Origin: Chinchilla lanigera
Taxonomy: Eukaryota; Chordata; Mammalia; Rodentia; Chinchillidae
Length of the DNA stretch: 64,000 nucleotides
Direction of reading: 5' to 3'
Assembly (NCBI RefSeq): GCF_000276665.1
Contig: NW_004955467.1
Span: 574,776-638,775 of the forward strand
Part shown: piece after piece, positions 25,146-39,217 of the stretch
How positions within the stretch are numbered: the first letter of the stretch is position 1
How the letters are laid out: every line of letters begins with the position of its first letter
Made by a program: the position numbers and the translations under genes
Notes under the pieces: model-generated
Seen by the model: only the letters and a program-made list of their open reading frames with translations
Told to the model about the DNA's origin: nothing
Database searches by the model: none

Positions 25146-28100
25146 CCTACTCCCCACAGAAGCAGCAGGCTGGCCCTTCCCGGTCTGACTCAGGACGGAA
25201 AACACAGCTTCTCCAGGCTCCTTGGCCTCTAGACACTGAACACCCTGGGGCTGGCCATGGGGAGCCGTGGTGGTGCCGGCCCCTGTGGCCTGGGAGTTGG
25301 CCGGCCCCTTCCTGGCACCAGGAGGGTGGGCATCCAGTGCACCCTCAGCTGGCAGGGGTCACATCATGACATCACAGTGACGACAGCCTGCAGACACAAC
25401 AGCAGTTCTGTACATCATGTTACCTGGTGACATAGAGCATACTCTGTGTTCACACAATGAAGTCTAGAAGGGCATTTTCCAGAACGTGTCCCTTATGTTA
25501 AGCTGTGCACTGGCGCAGAACCACCCCCGCACCGAGAGAGGCTGTAGTGGTGATGGCCCAGCTGGAGCCCAGAGGGGCAGTGGTGGCCCAGGCTCCTTCC
25601 TGCTCTGGCAGCTTCCAGCCCAGGGCCTGGGACTCACACCTGTCAGGGTGGGAACCATCTGATATCATAATCCCAGGTGCTGGCTCCTGTCTTCTCCCCA
25701 CGGCGCTCGCGCTGTAATTGTGTGTTGAGCTGGGAGAGGCCCTTCCAGGAAGGAGCCTGTGAGGCGGCGGCTGCAGCCATCTCTGGATCTTGAGCGGGCA
25801 GCAGTTCACCTGCCAAACTGCTTTTATGTCAGGTGATACAAGCAGATGATGAGTGCAGAATGGATCCTACAGGGTCTTTGGTTGGCTGGGCCTGCGCTGG
25901 GTTCCATGGAGTTCTGGTCTCCCTGCAGCTGAGAGTCCTGCCCTCTGGGCCAACAGAGGGACTGGTCTTCCTGGAGGCCCTGGCTCACCTGCCTGACTTA
26001 GCCATTCCCGTGCCACACAGGCCTCGGTTTCTTCATCTGTAGCATGAAGGCCGGCTACTTGTTTTACAGAAGTGACAGACGTGAGTGCTTGGAAGGGCTG
26101 AGTGCTTGGAGGCTGCTCAGTGGGGCAGCGTTGTCCCTCCATGTCATGAGCAGCCAAGAGGGAAGGAGGCTTGTCCCTTGTGCCCCGGCACGGGTTGACG
26201 CCTGCCAGCCAAGCTCTGGTTGGGTGAGCTGCCCTACCTCCTTTTGTGGGGTCTGAATGACCCTGGGCTTGGACCTCTTCTAAGTTAAATTTCACATGGG
26301 GTGGTGGGAAGGTGTCATCTTGGTGACCGTCCCGAAGATAGGCCCTTCACCTCTGATCTCTGTGGATCACTGGACCCTGATCTCAGTGCCATGGTGAACT
26401 AACACTGCCTCATCAAGTCAAGGTTAAGTAGATCTAAATGGGGTGCGTCAAGCTCCCTGTGTGGTCCCCATCGTGGAGCTGGGACCTGTGAATGCTGGGT
26501 CTCATTCTCATCTCTCCGCCTTCACCTCTACCCTCCCTGTGAGCCTTTCTCTGGGGTGGTGTGGGTTGAGAAGTGATGAGCTCACTGTCCTGCGAGTTCA
26601 GTCAGGGGTTCCACGGAACGCAGCAGACAGGACCAGCGCATCCGGTGCCTCAGCCCTGCCCTATGTGACCCTGGGCAAATCCTTTCCAGGCCAGGCTTCC
26701 TTAGCAGTTAGGATGCCCCACTGTCTGGCACTTTGGATCCTGCAACAACAGGAGTTTAAATGTCTCTGAATCTGTGGTTTTCAGGTTTTCCGAGATGTTC
26801 CCTGTTCCTGCAGGTACTGTGTTTGCCTGGACCCTGTGCCCACAGGCCTGGCTGCGCAGGACTCAGAGGCTCCATGTGGCTGGCGATAGGAAGGAAGAAT
26901 TTTGTTGTCTTGCCTCATCCACGGGGCACATTGCTGGTCACCTGTTGGGCTTCCTGGCCTCTGCCAGCCTCTTGTCTCTGCAGAATTCCTAAGTCTCTGG
27001 GGGAGGCGGGAATCTTCGGGTAACGCTCCATGTGCTGGACCAGGCACAGGCAGGGCTGCTGCTAGGAGGACTCCCGTGGGTGGGGAACAGCACGTGTTTT
27101 CTGACTGCTGCAGCTGTTTGGTGCTCAGGAGGCACAGCCTCCTTTAATTGGCCTTCAAGAGGCTTCCTTCCTAATAGTCTCGGGATGAGGCCTGTTCACA
27201 AAACTGCTGCGTGTCACATGGGAAGCGGGCAGGGAGGCCATCCAACCCACAGTCCTGGTTAACAAGAAAAGGAACTGCGGCTTTGAGTAGGGAAGATGGC
27301 TGTCCGGGGAAGGTGGTGGGGGCTTCAAGGGGAAAGGACCTTGTGGCCAGTACTGAAGGCAGGTTTGTCTCAGGACACAGAGTGGTGTGTAAGTCAGAGC
27401 TAGAAATGGACACATGATGTTACCGCCCCCAAGAGCCTGGGAACAGAAGAGGACTGTGCAGCTCTGGGACCATGACTGCCCCCTGGAAAATGGCAGAGGT
27501 CCTCACCACCCTCTCTGATCTCCAGAAAAGGAACAGGCATATGGATGTCAGTCGGTTGGCCCAGTTACCACTGCTATGGAACAGACAAGGCTGTTCCTTA
27601 GACCAGTCCTCTCCCCGTGACAGGCCTTCAGAGGACAGGATGGGATAACTGATTTGGAGCCAGTGGGGCGCATATCCAGGAGGCCCCCAAGACTTCCTAA
27701 CACCTTGAGAACCCATCTATCCTGCAGCAGCCATGAGGAGTAGGAAGGGAGCAGGTGAGAACTGAGGTCTGTGTCCCAAGCCTGCTGCTGCAGGATGTAA
27801 GGCAGCGTGCCTCTTTTCTTCCTGCCCCCGTTCTGCACCCCAGCAAGGGAGGGAGGTCGCACCGAGCCCTTCCATGGAGGCCGCTGCCATCCCAGAGCCT
27901 TGATTTCTCTTTAAAATCTACATGGGGTGGTAGTAGCTGTAGTGCCAGGTCTGCTGGGCTGCATTCGCACCGCTCTGAGGGCCTGAAAACTTCTATTTCA
28001 CCTTTGGTGTGCGAAGATACTTTCTCTGGCCATAAACTTCTAGGTGTGTGGTTCTTCCCACGTAGCACCACAGATGTCGCTCATTTCATTGTCTTGTGGC

Positions 28101-28458
28101 CTTGATTCCGTGAGAAATCTGCCTTTCATTTCTTCCTATGTATTTTTTTCCCTTCTGGCTGCTTTTAAGGTTTTATTTTAAGATGATTACTGACTTTAGG
28201 TGATTTGACTATGATGAACTTTGGTGTAGTTTTCTCTCTGTTCTGCATGGAAGTCATTGAACCTCTTGGACACATGGATTTCATTTTCATCAAATGTAGA
28301 AGTGTTTGGTTATTATTTTTTCACATTTTTTTTCTGTCTCTTTCCCAACCCCAAGGCTCTTCTGAGACTCCAATTACACGTATATTAGCTTGAAGTTGAC
28401 TGTCAGTGTACTGATGAGCTGACCATGTTTCTTCAGTCTCTTTCTTTCTTTTTCTTTC

Positions 28459-28611
28459 TTTTTTTTTGTCTTTTTGAGACAGGGTCTCACTATGCAGTTC
28501 AGGCTGGCCTTGAGCTCACTTTGTAGCCCAGGCTGGCCTCAAAATTGCAACAATCCTCCTGCCTCAGCCTCCAAAGTGCTGGGATTACAGGCATGCGCCA
28601 TCACGCCCAGC
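28459..28611 (-). repeat. B1-type SINE
   Basis: Reversed B1: TTTTTGAGACAGGGTCTCAC, TTGTAGCCCAGGCTGG, GCGCCATCACGCCCAGC. It is little diverged from the copies at 687 and 49583. Confidence 0.92.
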
Positions 28612-28642
28612 TATTGTATTTTTCATCTTCATTTTACATTTC

Positions 28643-28789
28643 TGTTTGTTTTTTGAGATGGGGTCTCACTATGCAGTTCAGGCTGGTCTTGAACTCACTG
28701 TGTAGCCCAGGCTGGCCTCAAACTCACAGCAATCCTCCTACCCCAGCCTCCTGAGTGCTGGGATTATAGGTATGTGCCATCATGGCTGA
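28643..28789 (-). repeat. B1-type SINE
   Basis: A second reversed B1 only 30 bp from the previous one: TTTTTTGAGATGGGGTCTCA, GTGTAGCCCAGGCTGG, TGCCATCATGGCTGA. Confidence 0.9.
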
Positions 28790-29077
28790 TTTATATTACA
28801 TTTTTCACCTCTTGAGGTTTGATTTGATCTTCTGTGTCTGTATTTGATGTTTTCAACATATGAAATACACTTACAATTGTTTTTGTCTTTGTCTGCCAAT
28901 TCTAACCTTTGTTGTCAGTTTTTGGTCTATTTTGATTGAGTCTTATTTTCTCATTTTTTTATGTGTCTAGTAATTTTTGATTGAATACCAGATGTGGTGT
29001 ATTATGTGTTGTGGGCTGCTGGTGTTTCTTTGTTTATTCCTTTAAATATGCAGTTAAGTTTCTTGAAAAAAAATTTA

Positions 29078-29186
29078 ATTTGTGTGAGTATGTGTGTGTG
29101 CATGCCTGCATGCATGAAGGAATGTACCCAGGACCTTGTGCATGCTAGGCAAGTGCTCTACTACTGAACTATACCCCCAGACCCAA
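29078..29186 (-). repeat. ID-type SINE
   Basis: Reversed tRNA-like sequence: ACCCAGGACCTTGTGCATGC, CTAGGCAAGTGCTCTACTAC and TATACCCCCAG. AATTTAA on both sides may be a short target-site duplication. Confidence 0.8.
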
Positions 29187-29908
29187 TTTAAAACTTTGAG
29201 TTTTTTCTTAAACTTGATTAGGTAGGACTAGCTCAGTTTAGGATAGGTGTTAAACTGTGGACCATGGGCCAGATCAAGCCTACCATCAGCTTTATAATCA
29301 AACACAGACATACATTCATTCATATATGTACTGTCTGTGCCTGCTAGCAGATTTAAGTAGCTGTGATAGAGAACTCATCATAGTCCACAAAACCTAAGAT
29401 GTTTACTTTTTGGCCCTTCCTGGGGGTTTGCCTATGCTCAGTCTGGGATTTATATGTAGTACCCTAAGGTAGTCTGCAAGCCCTGTGTGTTTATAGGTTT
29501 TCCACTTTGGCCGGGTGAAGCATGAGCTGTCCTGATCCTACATGAGCACCAGCAACTGCTCCAGCTGTTCCTTTCTGGTGGTTCTCTTTAAGCCTTGGTT
29601 GTTTCTTCCCATGCATTAGCTGCTCACCTGTCAGCTGAGGACTCAAAGGAATCCTCTGCAGGTCTCTGGGGTTCTCTGTGTACTTCTTTCCCTGCAGTAC
29701 CTTGTCTTACAAACTCTACCTGCTACACTCTGAGCTAATCCTGTGTCCTCAGCGGAGGGAGACCACTTGACTCTTCCCAGGGGAGTCTCCCAGCACTGTA
29801 AGCTGGAAGCAGCTGGTGCCTTCTTATGCCTTGCCTTGTTGGAGCCTCTTCTCTCTGTTCTGAACCACATATTGTCACTGGCTTTCTAGTTTTTGCCTGA
29901 GGTTTTTC

Positions 29909-29930
29909 TTTTTTTTTTTTTTTTTTTTTT
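29909..29930. repeat. T22 homopolymer
   Basis: A T22 run directly followed by ATTGCTGTGG; on the minus strand this reads CAATAAAAA and onward, so it could be the A tail of a reversed retroposon. The adjoining sequence was not recognised. Confidence 0.8.
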
Positions 29931-32900
29931 ATTGCTGTGGCAAGAAGGTAAAATCAATCACTGTTATTCTACCGTGGCTGGAAGTAGGAGCTGAATCTCT
30001 GGTTTTGATGGCCATTGCTGCAGCCTTTAAGGTTGCCCACAGCATTCCTGTGAGCCGCCTTGGGACTGCCTTCTTCTGCTCTGCAGCTGGCCAGAGAGAA
30101 GTGAGACAGTGGGTCCTGATTCCTGGCCTGTCCACCCTACCTTCCAGGGGCTGTGGGTTTGGCTGAACAGGAGTGGGTTGGTGGACAAGGTGGGTGAACA
30201 CAGCCGCAGCTTGCTGGCCCTATGCCGGTTCACCTGTATTAGTGCACTTCTTGCCAGTGATCTTGCACAGGGGATTCTTATTTTCCCCACCAGCAGACTA
30301 AGGCACTTGCGCAACATGGCTCAGCTTTCTAGTAGGAGGGGCTGGAAGCAGACACGACAGACTCTCCCACTGCTGCATATCCCAGGTGCGGAAGTGACCT
30401 GTCTTAGCTGTACACTGTGTTGAGGCCACGTCAGGGCTCCAGGCTGCATGACAACTGGGTGTGTCTCTCCCCTGCTCTCAGGGACATTTGCAGAAAGACC
30501 ACAGCTGGCTCTCTGAACATGTCCAAGAGTGTGTGTGGCCTCTGAGGGTGAGGAAGGCAGGGCCATTACAGAGGGCTTGTCACATGCAGGTCAGAAACTT
30601 CCCTGCCTAACCCCATCTGTCTCAGCACCAAGGCCTTGTGCGAGATGGCCTTTCTGTGGCATCTCCAGAAATGCGTGAGCATTGTGTGCTTAAGCTAGGT
30701 GAGCACCAGAGTACTGATGGAGAGGAGCGCGGGTGGTGGAAGAACTTGAGCTGGGTTTTAGAAGCTGGATGGGAGTTGTCCAGACAGAGGCACAGTTGGT
30801 AACTGGCCTTCAAGGTGGCAGCCTGTATGGGGAGCTGGTGGACCAGAGCATGACCTTCTGGGGAGAGGGACCAGAAGGGTCTGGGCCTCCCAAGAGAGGC
30901 TTGGCCACACACCAGCGCTTTTCCACTAGTGTTCAGCCAGCCCTTCTCAGCCCGCCCTTCCTCCCAGTCACTTCCAGGAAGGCTTGTTCCACCCACTTGC
31001 CCTGCAAGGGCACTTTTGTTCCATGCAACGGAGTCTGTGGTCACGGGGAGGCTAGAAAACAGCTGCTGTGGGTGCTGGGAGCCGCAGGCTGGTGTTGACA
31101 CCTGGCAGGGCGGGAGCCTGCAGGAGTGTGGGGAGGTGGTGTGGCCACCTGCACTTCCTCTCACAGGCCTGTGGGTGCAGCAAGATGCCCTAACCAGCCC
31201 AGACAGGCCCTGATGGGCTCTGGGCAGGGCAGCTGGGCACAGAGGTGGGGGTCTTTCAGGTAAAGATGTCAGAGAATAAAGGTCTTGAACACCTTGTCCA
31301 CTACCCCATTGTGCAGGTGAGGAAACTGAGGCGCAGAGAGGGGATGCCGCTCACTCACAGTCCAGGCTGGAGCTCAGTGCCAGCCTGAGCCTGCTGTGTT
31401 TGTTGGGAAGAGCGTTCAGGCTGTGGCTGGGGAGGTGGCTCGTGCTTTCCTCTACAGGGGCCAGCTCTATGGTGTTCAAATGAGATAGACCCGAATGGTG
31501 GGGCAGACCCACACCCGTACCTGGGAGGGGCTGTCGCTGGTGCTGTCCCTGATCCCTGCAGTTGCTCTTGGGCTGAGCCACGTAGTCTGGTTCTCAGTTG
31601 GTGAAAACTTCTTGTGACCTGCCCCAGGCTGAGCCCCTCCTGCTAGACTGTGTCCTGGATGAGCTCACAGGATCATGAGTTGAGCTGGGCTATCCAAACA
31701 GTTATTAGGCAAGGTAGTGAATGTCACCATGCCTCAGTTTCCTCATATATAAAATGAGGAAAACAACCGCTGCTTGTAGCATGCTTGTAAAGACCAAAGG
31801 TGGTCATGGTTGTCAAGCCATGGAACTGCCCTATGCTGAGGCTGGCTGCATAGGCCTGGTTCTAGCCTCCATCCCTGACGCTGGTCCTAGCTTTCCTGTG
31901 TACAAAATGGGGAGGGCATGGTAGGTCTCAGGGGCCTCCAGGAGACCTCAGTGGCCTGACTGTGACAGGCCAAGGTGTGGGGGCTGGTGGGGAGTATGAG
32001 GTACCCCATCCCAGTATCAGCTCGAGTCCAAGCAGTACTCCCTGTCCCTAGCACCAGCTGGTATCTGGCACAGGCCCTCATCTGACCAGCCCCATCACCA
32101 TGCCCAATGCCTGGGGAAGCAGTACTCAGCATAGGGCCCCATGGGGGTTCCCCTAGAGGGGACAGGCACCACCCCGACAGCAGACAGTCCCTGGATCAGG
32201 CACCCTGGCTGGCTGAGGGCGACTTGGGGAACAGAACACGTGGCGCCCATCCTGCCGGGACATGTCCTATAGCCCAAGCCCAGGGCAAGTCCCTGTCTGC
32301 CATGGCACCCAAGGCCTGAACCACTGCTGACCGATCTGGGGGTGTGGAGGGGTGCCAGCATGCCTCCAGGGAGGAGCTTGCTTGCTGTGCCTTGATGAAG
32401 CCTTTTCCAGGACAGCACGCAAGGGTGTTTGCCTGCTTCAGAGTGGCTTACCCAGGGCAACCATGGCTGGGGTGGCTTGGGAGCTGTGGGGTCCCAGGTA
32501 AGGGCTTACTTACTGCTACCCTGTTCCCAAATTCAGTCTCCTCACCCTTGGCTGGTGGGAGCCCACCCAGCCAACATTATGTGCCCTCATACTCACCTCC
32601 CCCCGGTTCTGGCTTTTCCTGGGTACCTCCTGGGTGGGGGCTCACTCTCTGCCTGTCTTTGGTCTGCTCCTGGGAGCAGAAGGCACTTCCTCATCTGGCA
32701 CTGACAGTGCTTCGGTTTAGCCTACCTCTGTCCATCCCAGCCCCTCCCCTGACTGCTGATCTCTGCCCCCCTACAGCCTTGCAGAGGCTCAGAGACGGTG
32801 AGCTACTACCCTAGGGGACAGAGGGCACCCTAGGCCTCAGCATCTGGGGAGTCCTGGCCGGTTTTACATTCCATCTTCTGCGAGTCCATCACCTGCCAAG

Positions 32901-34280
32901 CCCTCTGAGACTATGTGCCAAGGGAAGAACCGGGGACCAGCCCTGGCCTGGCCTGGGGGTGGGTCCAGGCCCTGCCCTAACTTGCTCTGTGACCTCTAGC
33001 CAGATAATGACCTCACTGAATCTCAGTTTATCCAGCTGCATGCTGAGATCTCACTGCTATGGAGCTTGGAAGAGACGGGAAGTGAGGGTCAAGACTACCA
33101 ACCTTCTGGGACCGCCCTTTGAGGCTGGCTGTGGGGAAATAGTAGCACCTGAGTGTATATGAAGCCCTCCTCCAGGTTAAGGTCTTTCTACATGCTGCTG
33201 TGTCCACGTGTGCTTGGTTTTTCCGAGAAATGGGCCTTGTACTGATGAGAAAACTGCCCACGGAGGTAAGGGTCTTCCTTAGGGTCTTCACCGAGCAAGT
33301 TCATGGCAGGGCAGGTGTGGAGCCTTCCCTTTGCAGGAATTTGGTTTTGGTGCCAGATAAGCACTGGGTGTCAGCAGTGGCCTGAGGCCAGGGAGGAGTC
33401 CCAGTGGGCCTGCAGGGGCCAGCCTGGTGATCTCACACTGCAATGTGTAGACACGTCCCCAGCAGGCTCCAGGCTGCTTCCTGTCACTGGTGGGTATGGC
33501 TCCCAGGGAAGGATCCTACCAGGCCACTTTCATAGTGGGGGTAAGTGAGCTCAGTTCTTTACAGGCCTGGGTAGGTGCCAGTTCAACTCCGTCCCCAGCT
33601 TGCTGTGTGGCCTGGAGCACTTCCTAGCCTCTCTGTGTAAGGGACCTCAGGCAGTTCTGATCCCAGGGGCAGAGGGCCAGCCTTGGGGGTGCAGCAAGGA
33701 GTAGAGATCTGTCTGACCCTATAGCATGGGGTAGTGTGACAGGCATGTGTCCTGGCGGCCAGGGAGAGGACAGGAAATGAGGAAGAGACAAAGGCCACGG
33801 GCTAGGCCTATCACTTGTCTCTGTGCTTCCGCTGCTCTATCCCCGAGGACTCTCAGGTGAACAGTTGGGTTTGGCCAGGCTGGGGTGGGTAGGTACACTT
33901 TGACCTCAGGGGCCCCACCCTGAGCCAGTCCCAGGGAGGGAGGTTACCTGCAGTGGGGATAGATGTCAAATGACTGGACAAGCAACCACACGTGCTGGTT
34001 TGGGCTTTGTCGAGACTGCACAGGAGTAGTGGCAACAAGGGAGGCCTGCCAAAGTCCACAGCAGCCCTGGACACCGGGGGGAGGCCCCAGCGAGTACTGT
34101 TGACACCTCTGGGTTGTCTTTGTGTTGCCAGCCATGTCTGGGGAATGGACCAGCGCAGGGCCCCTTCTGAGTGGCGGTGGGAGCGGGTGACAGCAAGCCT
34201 GATCCAGGTGAGGCAGGAGGTGCTCTGGGGGAGCTGTGACAAACACAGGGCCCCACACAAAGATCCTCCTTGACCCCTGA

Positions 34281-34916
<636 letters not shown>

Positions 34917-37900
34917 TAGGCCAAGCAACTACATAGCTTGAATGCCCTGAGGGAGAGGATACTCACTGCCTCCAACAGGCAGATAAGATAAGCACTGATT
35001 AAGTGCTCGAGGACCAAGTGCTGGAGCTCATGCCAGGTACTACATCACGTTTTCTTTCAAAGCAGCTCATGCCCCAATGGCCACCTGTCTGCTTGTCCAC
35101 CTCCAATGACAGGTGTGTGTTCATCCCCTCCTCAGACAGCTCATGCCCTAGCTGGAGAGCTCTGACTCCCAGAAAGTCCATTCTTAGGTTAAACACAAAT
35201 CTGTCCCCATAGAATGTCCTCACACTGGTATCCAGAGCTGACTCGGAAGAAGCTCCTTCAGGCCAGGGTCAGAGCTGAATGGGTCTGAGTTGTAGGAGCG
35301 GCAGAACAGACCTTGTGGATGGGGAGGACACTAGGAACAAGGATGCAGAGAGGGCTGCCTGAGGCTCTCACCACTGCTTTACTGCATCTCCTGAGCTTGC
35401 TGTGACACCTCTCTGGGTTTCCGGATCTTACTGGCTCGGCAGAAGAACAAGTGAACTGGTGTGCCCAGGCACCTCCATTCAGACATCCAGCCATTGCTTG
35501 GCACCTGCTGTATGCAGAATGTTTCCCTGCGTGCAGAACAGTGTGCCTGATCAGCAGGTGATGTGTGGTAGGTCCCACCTGAGGTACTTTCTGTGGGTTA
35601 ATTTATTTAATCCCCACAGTGATCTAGTGGGATGGGGCTGTCCTTCCTGTTTTGGAGATGAAGAAATGCGTGTCTGTCCTGGAGTCTCCAGTGGGGATCA
35701 GGTCAGGCTTAGCTCCATCCTCTGGTGGGTCCGAATCCTCTGGGCTTCAGGCTTTGGGTCTGCATGCAGATCCCAGAAGGGGCAGCATGGGCTAGTTAAC
35801 CAGGGGCTGGGCTCTAAACCTGTAATTTGTAGGCATTTGTTAATACCCCTCCCCAAGCTGAGTCCTTTCAAGTGGGTGTGAGCACTCTGCTGTGAGTCTC
35901 TAATTTCGGGGACATTTTCATGTGGTCTCCCTGGTAGGTTGACGTGAGACCAATGCCCGCCTGCTATGTAATTAGCACTGGAGTCGACTCCGGTGGCTGA
36001 CAGTTTATGCCAGAGAGAGCTTCAGTATGCAAAAGGCAACTCTTGGAAAGTAACTGCAGAGCCCCCACCACCTGTGCACCTGCCATACCCCAGCAGGTGC
36101 TTCCCATGGTGTCCCTCCATAGCGAGATGCAGAGGCCAGGATACAGCCACAGGTGCTGAGGGGGTCCTAAGCAGAGAAGCAGTGGGTGGCCTCCACCTGG
36201 GATTCTGAGCTCTCAGGAAGTCGAAGGTGGTGGCCAGGGGATGGTCCCTGCTTGTGGCTACCTTCAGGCCTGGAGAGCCTGCGCCAGAAGAGGCCTGTGG
36301 TCATCTGAAGTAGTTTCCCACAGGCCAGATGGGGAAACTGAGGCATGAGGGAGGCCAGGACTTGCCCAAATTCTTTTAAGTCAGGGGCAGAACCTAAAAT
36401 CCAGGAGAGAGCAGTGGGTTCTGGCAAGGAGGGTACAGACCCCATAACCAGGATACCCTGGTGCTGTTCAGAGTCTTCCTGTCTGCCGACTGCCAGTGGG
36501 ACTTGAATGTGTGGTGCCTCTCTCCTCATGGCTACATTGGTGGCTCACCATGGTGCTTGTGGGTGAAACAAAAATGCTCTGCCAGCCCAGTACAGCTACA
36601 CATCTCCTGGCTGTAACGCAGGAACCTCATGCCTTGGGGCAGGGGCTTGCCCACATCCTTCCCCACGGATCACTGGCCCATCAGTTAGCCCATGACCATC
36701 AGGCCCAGAGAGGGGCAGCTCACACTGCAGTTCTGCTCAGCCTGCCTTGTTCCATTGCCTCACTCTCTGGGAAGGTGACAGGTCTGCAGGAGTGGGACAC
36801 CTTCGTGGGAAAGTGTGACCTGGCTTCCTCATTCTTGCCTCTGAGCTAGCTCCTCCACAGCCCTGGGCTGGTGACTGCAGGCTCCTGGGACCCAGCCCCA
36901 ACCAGGTGTCACTTTGTCCAGGACCTGCCTGGCTTGCCTCCCTGCCTGCAGGCTGACTGGGTCTGGACCTGTCTTGGGAGCACTTCCTCTGCGGCTAATC
37001 CACGGCCCGCCCTTGGCTGCTTGCTGCCCTGGCCCAGCTCTGTGCTGACCTGTCCCTGGATCCGTGGGACCCAGGATACAGCGTAAGCCTGCTGGGGTCA
37101 TATTGTGATCATGGGGTATTAGCTGTCAGTCTGGAAGGGCACTGAGAGCCAAGTCTGAGCCCAGCCTTGCCACCTGCACAGTAACCGTAGGCAGTCATCG
37201 AAACTGCCCCGGCCTCTATTACCTTGTTGAAAAGTGGGAATAGTGCCATTTATTTGGCAGAACTCCTGGAAAGAGTAAAAGACCCTGTGGAAATGAGTTC
37301 TCTTCTTGTCCTGTCTTTGTTTGGGGACAGGCAGTGTTTTTCCTGTGAGACCCCAGCTCTGGCCTGAGTACCAGAACCATGGTCTGGCTAGGAGGCGCCT
37401 TCCTTCCCTCCCTCCTCCTGAGCTTTGAGCCTGCACCCAACACATTCTGGAGGGTTACTGCTTCGGCCAATCCCAGCCCTGGTCTCCTGGGGGTAGGGAG
37501 CAGTGTGCACAGCCTGTCAGGTGTGTGGCCCGGTGTCTCCGCATCTGCCTGCAGCTCAGTTGGCCCCACAGTAGCACAGATGGGGAGCAGGCCTTGGAAG
37601 AGCACTCTGCCTTTTAGCCCCTGTGTTCCCTCAAGGTCACAGGGCCAGGCTGGTGACCAGGCCACATTCTGGGGTGCTTCTAGGTGCTGGGGATACACCA
37701 GGCCAGCGGGAGCTGGGCTGGGCCTTGAGGCTCTTGGCTTAGACTGAGCAGGAGCAATGAGAAGCCCGGCCAGTGTAGAAAACTCCCCGGCTTTATGTGG
37801 CCAGACTGGAAAAACCAGCAGCTACTTTAGCAAAGACTGGACCGTTTCTGCTGAAGGAGGAAACCTCAGCAGGTGACCGTAGGGAGGCACATGGCGAGAA

Positions 37901-38040
37901 CGCAGAGCAAGGTCTCATTTGGACAGGCCCGTGGCTGCTCCTGGGCCAGTGGAAGGTGGGAGGGCCACAAGATGCGTCCTGATCAGGCGTGGCCTGGGAG
38001 CACGAGGCCTGGCTGGGTGTGTGGGATCAGGAGACAAAGG

Positions 38041-38055
38041 CCCCCCCCCCCCCCC
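38041..38055. repeat. C15 homopolymer
   Basis: Fifteen consecutive C, followed by GCCTTCCCC. On the minus strand it is a G15 tract able to form quadruplex structure and prone to length error. Confidence 0.9.
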
Positions 38056-39200
38056 GCCTTCCCCGGATGTCCGCACACCCATCTTGCCCTCTCCGATCCA
38101 GACCAAGGTGTTTGATGGATCCAGGGCGTAGTTCTTAGGCAGGGTGGGAGGGGTCTGTCCCACTCTGGGCCGTGGTCAGAGGCGTATTTGTCACACATCA
38201 TCTGGCGGGTAGAGCCCAAGGGAATTGTTAGCATCCTGCATGCCCAGCACGGCTCCCCTAGCTCAACTGAGCAGCCCTGGTCGAGAAGAGGCAGGACCCT
38301 TGGACAAGGGTTTGGGGTGAGGCTAGCTCAGCTCTGTCCTGTCACACTCCCATTACACAAGGATGGTTCACAAAGGACTTCACACTCCAACATCATGACA
38401 GCTTGGGAGTCAGAGTGAGTGTTGACCCTATGCACAGCATAGGAGAAGCAGACCCTTTGCAGAGCGTGGAGGCCGTCTGAGCCCCACACACCTGCCGCCA
38501 CATGAGTCTCTGCTGTCTTCTGTGCCCCACTCTCCTGACCAGGCCTCACCAAATGGCTCAGGCCTTATCAGCATGCGTCTCTGGGGTTCCCCAGCCTCTT
38601 TCAGTCCAGGAGATGCTGGCAGAGAGTGGGCTGTTGAAGACCTGCCCTCAGGCCTTAGAATGGGAGATGTGGGCAAGTCTCTTCCCTTCCCTGAGCCCCC
38701 TACCTGCCAAGCACACTGATAGTTCTGGGGTCCCTGGAGAGTCTGTACCTTCCCAAACATTTTCTGTTTCTATGTGTCAGTCCCCTCTACATGGTCACAG
38801 TCACAGTCCATGGCCCCCACTGTCATGAGACACCCACCCAGACAGTGGCCATCTCCTGCGATGCTGTGTGTGGCTATACTCCATCCACATGGTGGCCCTG
38901 GGGCACAGATGAGCAGGCCCAGTTCACAGATGAGAAAACCAAGTTAGCAACTGTTTGACGCCGGGACTGATCAGCACTAGGCCAGAGTTTACAAATGGCC
39001 AGACCCTCCCGCCATAGTCTTAGTTGGCACTAGGTGAGACCTATGGTTCTGTGAGCTCAAGTGAGCCCAGGGGGCCTAGAGGCCTGGGTGGTTTTGGTGC
39101 AGGATGCTGCAATCTGCCCCAGCTCTGGTGCCATCCTGACACGTGTGTTTGGCTTGGAAACTGCCCTTAAAGAATGGATAGGAGTTGCCTGGCCACCCCC

Positions 39201-39217
39201 CTACCCTACCCTACCCT
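39201..39217. repeat. (CTACC) short tandem repeat
   Basis: Three CTACC units plus a partial unit. Confidence 0.85.

Larger units (their letters stand above)
28100..29075 (-). repeat. Old LINE-1 3' fragment, reversed, with two SINEs
   Basis: AT-rich text such as TCATTGAACCTCTTGGACAC, ATTTTCATCAAATGTAGAAG and GATTGAATACCAGATGTGG resembles the reversed 3' region of ancient LINE-1 (L1M-type). Identification is by recollection of family wording, so the subfamily is unassigned. Confidence 0.5.

Noticed and set aside
29929..30201. 90-codon minus-strand open frame ending beside the T22 tract, as in a processed pseudogene
   Set aside because: The sequence matches no protein I know and no target-site duplication was found; the tail alone is not enough.
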